This document shows, one piece after another, positions 59,210 through 64,000 of a stretch of 64,000 nucleotides of DNA. The stretch comes from Coffea arabica (lineage: Eukaryota; Streptophyta; Magnoliopsida; Gentianales; Rubiaceae). The position numbers and the translations under genes are program-made. The stretch covers positions 13,765,557 to 13,829,556 of the forward strand of contig NC_092320.1 in assembly GCF_036785885.1 (NCBI RefSeq). Reading direction: 5' to 3'. Numbering within the stretch: the first letter of the stretch is position 1; each line of letters starts with the position of its first letter. Under the pieces are notes generated by a model. The model was not told the DNA's origin and did not search any database. It was given only the letters and a program-made list of their open reading frames with translations.

Positions 59210-62200
59210 TTACTGGAACAGGGCTTCACAGGCCCGAATATCAAGTGCCTGCGAGTCCAGAATCAATTTCCCATTAGGACTAGAGCTAACGACCTTCAAT
59301 GTGGAAGTGAATATGGCTTTCTGGAAATAGTCGTCGGTAACTTTCTTCAGGATCTCGGAAACCACCTTGAAGTCCAATTCTCCAGCCAAAATTGATCTTC
59401 CCACAATCTCACCAAAATTCGCAGGTGCTCTTGGTAAATCAATAGCAAGATCATCCAACATTTCTGCATAACGCTGGAAACCAAGAGTTATATCACTGGC
59501 AGTAAAAACCTTCTTTGTAAAAAAGTACTCCAGAAGTTTTGCAACTAGTTCAACACAAGGTGGACTTTTCTCCAATCCTACGGATAAGGCTTCCTTGACA
59601 ATCTCACTATAGTAAGCTGGGGACTTCAAATCTTCCACACATGCTAATGCTTCCTCTAATAGTTGCACACTGAAATATTCCTCCAGCAATGAGATTGTTT
59701 TCCTTCTGAGTTCATCTGCATTCATCCTTACTGTTGGAGCTAGTGGTTTATCAGCAACTGCAGCCACAGATGGTGTTGGTGGCGCTCTCACTGAAGCAGA
59801 AACCTCTGGTGTAGGTTCCATTCCAAAGCCATAAGTCGGGCGGACAGGAGGCACACCACTACCTTGCAAGAGGGCACTAGTCCTACCACTAATCAGCCCA
59901 CCACTACCCTGTGGAAGAAACCTTTGGTTCAGTGATGGTGACTTGCCCACCAGTGGCGGCTGAACACGTCCAGCAGGCTGAATCATTGATCCATCGCCCC
60001 TTGGCATTGAGCGGGACCTAGGAACCTCCCAGTTGTCATTATCCATTCCAGGCATCCCAGGCATCTTTCTGGTCCCTGGCATTCCAGGCATCATACCACC
60101 AGTACCAGGCCGATTTATTGGGAAACCTCCTGTGCTAATATTCCCCTGGCCAGTAGAAGGTGGGCCACGACCACTTCTAATAGTTGCAGTAACACCTGGC
60201 CGCAATCCCAAATTCTTCTCTGCTTCTGAGTGAATCTCAGTAATTTTTTTTGCTTTCACCTATGAAATCAGCGCAAAGAGACAGTTTATAAAATTAAACC
60301 AACCACAAACACACTAAAAAAGAATTGCACTGCTTCCAACTAAAATCACCTCTTCACGTCTGGGAACCCAATTATTTGTACGCAAATCAAGAACATCACG
60401 AATCATAAACCTCAGGCGTGGGGCAAGTTGAGGATTTGTTCCTAGTTCCCTCAATCGGTTAAAGTACATATCATTTACACGCCGAGATTTTTGGTTTTCA
60501 CCAAGCTGTTTGCCAATGGTGATAAAGAACTGGCATATAGCTTCAACATTTTCTTCGGCCGGACAACTCTTTGTATCTTTTCCCAAGAGTTCCTGTTAAT
60601 ATGTGAATCAGAAACCATTAATACATGTCCTCATACCTACTTTTTATCAGCTTTATACTTTTTTCCTTCTAATGAAGAGAGAATCTAGAACCTGAACAAT
60701 GTGGTGAACTATCTTTTCTGGAACCATCTTCTGCTTCAGAAGCTCACCAATTAGACGGATGTTCCCAAGAGTGCGGAGCTTGAGCATCCTATCTTTATCT
60801 CTGCGCTCCAACTCTTGCTCAGGAGCAATCATTTGCCTAACCTCTTCCCTTAATTTGTCAGCACCCTCAAAGGCCTCCTGGCAAATATTCAAAAGAACCC
60901 GCTTAAATGTTATTTCTTTCCCACCAGGTTCATCAGAAGGGAATGGTGGCAACTTCTCATTCAGATCTGAACACAGCAGCGCATACATGGGGCAAAATGT
61001 GGGCTCCAGGACAGCCTTGTCAAATATCAAGGAGATTACTCCCTGCAAAACACAAGGAGAAGATTACATCCAGCAGTTAAGGAAATGACTGAGTTTGTTT
61101 GGACAAAGAAAGTTTGCAAAATTTATTTCAGATTTTGTTTTGCTTACATCACACACACAATTCCCAATCACCTTTTTATCTCACATACATCACATCACAA
61201 AAAATGCTACAGTAACTGGATCAAATAAATCATCCAAATAAATTCTTATCCAAACAAACTCACTGTAATTCAAAGGTCATTGAAGGGGAATGAGTAGAAG
61301 CACAAAAACAAGAGAAAGCAAAAAGAAAAGTCATCAAACAAGCATCAGCAAGAAGGGAAAATAAGAACCCTTAAAATGTCGGCTGATGTTATTCCCGAAT
61401 CAATTAGTTGACCTTTCAGAAGATCAAACTTCTCCGGGGTCAGCTTGTTCAGTATCCTGCAGGAGTGGAGTAGCAACAATTAACAAATGATACATAAAAT
61501 ATATCATCAAATTGAAACTAAATTCTTTATTTTTCCCCTTGGGTACAAGAAACTGAACTATGATATGGTCTAGAAAGTAAACCATAGTTACAAGGAGGTT
61601 TTCAACAGCCTTATCTTACCCCTTCACAGTCTTCAAGACTCGATCCTGGTCAGAAAGATTCCCTCTTCGAGCTGACCATGGCACTTCTGCCTTGATAAGG
61701 GCAGGCGATGGTCCTCCCTGTTTCATAAACACAATGCAAGGAACACTTCATCTCAAGAACAATATACTAAAAAAGCATCATAAGCACAACTCCAAGGAGT
61801 TGATTGCATCTGTAGGATATGTCATAACTTAAACTTTGTATAGACAGCGACAAGTATTCGAGTTTCCTTTCCCTGATGGAGAAGGAGATGGTACTGGCAT
61901 TCCTTTTTTACAAGAAGCAAATAGTTATCATTTTAAGCACCATTTGACATTTATCAGAACATGTCAAGCTTCAACAAAAAGCTTACTATGTGAACTACAA
62001 AGTAAAAGCTTATCTGGTGAGCTCTTAAGGAGGTAAAAGACAAATCTAAATAACCCAAAAAATACCAGAGCCTCGGGGATCCCATAGCCAGAATCAAGGA
62101 AGAAAAACAAAAATCATACATATAACACAGCCAATGAAAGTTCTGAACCTACCACCCAAGAACAAGTTAAAACTTCTCAAAATTTTAATATATGCGCAAA

Positions 62201-64000
62201 TTCTAGAAAAACCCAGAGGCTGACCTCCAACAATACCTAAACCTTGTTAAATTTGTAGCACGCATTTTAAAAAAAATAAATTAAAAAGCCACAATATGAG
62301 AATTGAGCTATCAAACAATGAACATAAACCATGTCAAAGAAGAAAAACAAAAACAAATTTCCATTAATGCAGGAAAATATCAAAGATATTTAAAGGATGA
62401 AAAAGAATCTGTAAGACGAAATTACCCCTTGGTTGGAAGAGATTTGAGCTCTTGCAAACTGTGCATTTAACTGCTCTTGCCGATTGTATTGATTCACTTC
62501 CTGCTGTCTGGCACCAAACTCCCTATTCTCTCGAATTGTATCCCAGGATCTCTCTTCTGTAGGTGCAGAAAATTGAGTAGACCGACTGCGCCAGTCGCGA
62601 TTATCCGGCTCTGAGTAACGACTCAGGGGCTGATTTTGTGACTATTGACAGAAAGGATCACATAACATCAGATAAGCCAATGACAACCGTTCCAAAAGCC
62701 AGTTAACACAAAACATCTCAAATTAAAACAACTATCCAAAACAACTAGTTGACGCTATAGAATGCTGCTGGAGTATAGTTGAAATCAGACAAGGCACTTA
62801 CAGGGCTTTCCACATGACCCCAGCTTGGATCTTCACCAAAAAATTCAGCTTCAACATCTTTTTTGACTTTCAGAATGTTTTCTGCAATGCTGACCACCTA
62901 CAATATATTAAGCCCATCAGATGCATGCAAAGCTTTATAGAGGTTTGAGAAATCATCCTTTTCTGGTGGCTTCCAAGATAGTCCACATGAAGTTCAATAC
63001 CAAAAGAAAAACACTAATGGTGAAGTCTTGATTCTTAACCATGAATCACAATAAAGTCAACAACAGATATACTAGTCTAGTAGCTAATCTGCCCAAAAAA
63101 ATAAATAAATAAAACCGCAACTTCATGTGCTTGCCAAAATCTGGCAAAAGAGATTTCTGAACTATGCTTCTTCCTACCAACATCAAGGTGTTGATTTAGT
63201 GAATTAGAAGCAGTGCACAAAATAATTACTATCTATCTAGCTATGACCCAAAAAAAAAAAATCTTCGTCCAATCCTATACAAGGGTACAGCACACAATAT
63301 AAGTTAGACTACTTCACCTCAAAGCGAATCAGTTGTATCAACCACTTTTCACACTCCCAAAAAAAAATCACACGTATCCAGATTGACACTGGGTCAAATC
63401 ATCAATACCCATTTTAAATACAGAAGATCTATTTAATTCAAAACCTCTATCACCATTGACAACACTTGGTAACATTTCAAAATTTAATTGAATACTTATG
63501 CAACTCAGTATGCACTGAGAATAAAACAAAGCGAACGATGTGGAAAGAATACCTCTCTCAACTGCAGCAGCTGGTCCCTGGTATATCGAATACGTTCCCG
63601 CCCCTCAAATCGAGTCTCTCCAGTCTACAATGGAAAATTAAGAACAGATCAAAAAGATCAGCAAGAGCAAAAATAGCCCAATGGAACAAGAAAACAGATG
63701 TGATAAACTAGGGTGGCGATTGAAATGAAACAAGAATACAGATGATAAACTAGGGTAGCAATTGAGTATCACATAGCCAGCACAACATTACTTACAAGAT
63801 AACAATTGCTTGCTAAGTCATTAAAACCTAAAAACCAGGGCACTAAGTTGGTTTAGAAATTTGACATTAAAAATATAAACATCACTTATCAGTACATATT
63901 CAACCAATGGTGCAGAAGCTTCCTTGCAATTGCCCCGTCTTAAAACAGAAAATAATTCAAACACATGTAGAGTCCTTACTTTACAAAATATTCTTTGGTA
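59210..64000 (-). CDS. Translation initiation factor eIFiso4G, 5' end outside window
   Basis: Eight exons are visible on the minus strand: 63553-63624, 62802-62897, 62426-62641, 61620-61717, 61369-61456, 60692-61042, 60350-60592, 59210-60259. They give 737 residues to the stop; the start codon and about 50 N-terminal residues lie in one or more exons beyond 64000. The eIF4E-binding motif YTRDQLL (YxxxxL-phi) is in the first visible exon. The MIF4G domain ([10 protein letters not shown] through [13 protein letters not shown] and [15 protein letters not shown]) binds eIF4A and eIF3; a Pro/Gly/Met-rich linker follows, then a C-terminal MA3 domain. Total length would be near the family's ~780, and there is no long eIF4G-type N-terminal region, so this is the plant iso form that scaffolds the eIF(iso)4F cap complex. 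An intron carries a MITE. Confidence 0.94.
61091..61261. mobile_element. MITE in an eIFiso4G intron
   Basis: A 171-base element with perfect 13-base inverted ends GAGTTTGTTTGGA and TCCAAACAAACTC, flanked by ACT at 61088-61090 and 61262-61264. A 3-bp duplication suggests a PIF/Harbinger (Tourist-like) or CACTA relation, though short matches are weak proof. No coding capacity. It is fully inside the intron between 61043 and 61368, clear of the splice sites. Confidence 0.8.

Noticed and set aside
59961-60233. Plus-strand Pro/Gly/Ile-rich frame
   Set aside because: Mirror of the Pro/Gly/Met-rich linker of eIFiso4G on the other strand.

Overview
The window is a piece of a flowering-plant nuclear genome, almost certainly a core eudicot. 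It is AT-rich, with intron-split genes using GT-AG junctions, secondary-wall and chloroplast genes, and plant MITEs, SINEs and an LTR retrotransposon. Some repeat types look asterid-like to me, but I cannot name the species.

Layout. 1-5.7 kb: no recognised gene; an inverted-repeat element whose core is a ~1.6 kb AT-only tandem array, then a leader region. 5.8-10.1 kb (+): AUG8-type QWRF microtubule protein, six coding exons. 10.7-14.0 kb (-): MATE/DTX transporter, eight exons, with a MITE in one intron. 16.0-16.9 and 19.0-19.9 kb (-): two tandem short-chain dehydrogenases whose duplicated unit includes their promoters. 22.4-32.6 kb: one old, broken Ty3/gypsy-type LTR element whose 5' LTR carries two later insertions, a hAT-like DNA element and a piece of a related LTR element. 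33.0-35.4 kb (+): intronless DYW-type PPR protein, MEF29-like. 36.5-42.3 kb (-): secondary-wall cellulose synthase CESA7/IRX3, 13 exons. 44.2-49.2 kb (-): chloroplast IF3 (SVR9 family), nine exons. 51.8-53.8 kb (+): intronless cytosolic HSP70 with heat-shock elements just upstream of its TATA box. 54.6-55.0 kb (-): small secreted protein of unknown function. 55.3-57.9 kb: three SINEs in one orientation, each with target-site duplications. 59.2 kb to the right edge (-): eIFiso4G, complete except for its first exon(s).

The genes are not an operon-like unit, but the order AUG8/QWRF - MEF29 - IF3 - eIF4G-type matches what I recall of Arabidopsis At4g30710-30680 (and the paralogous At2g24070-24050). 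This points to an old conserved block, with MATE, SDR, CESA7, HSP70 and the secreted protein lying between its members here. Exon coordinates were worked out by hand from splice signals and reading-frame continuity; no database search was run. I found no clear new multi-gene system. The best leads are the unrecognised secreted protein, the AT array inside an inverted-repeat element, the nested insertions and the SINE cluster.
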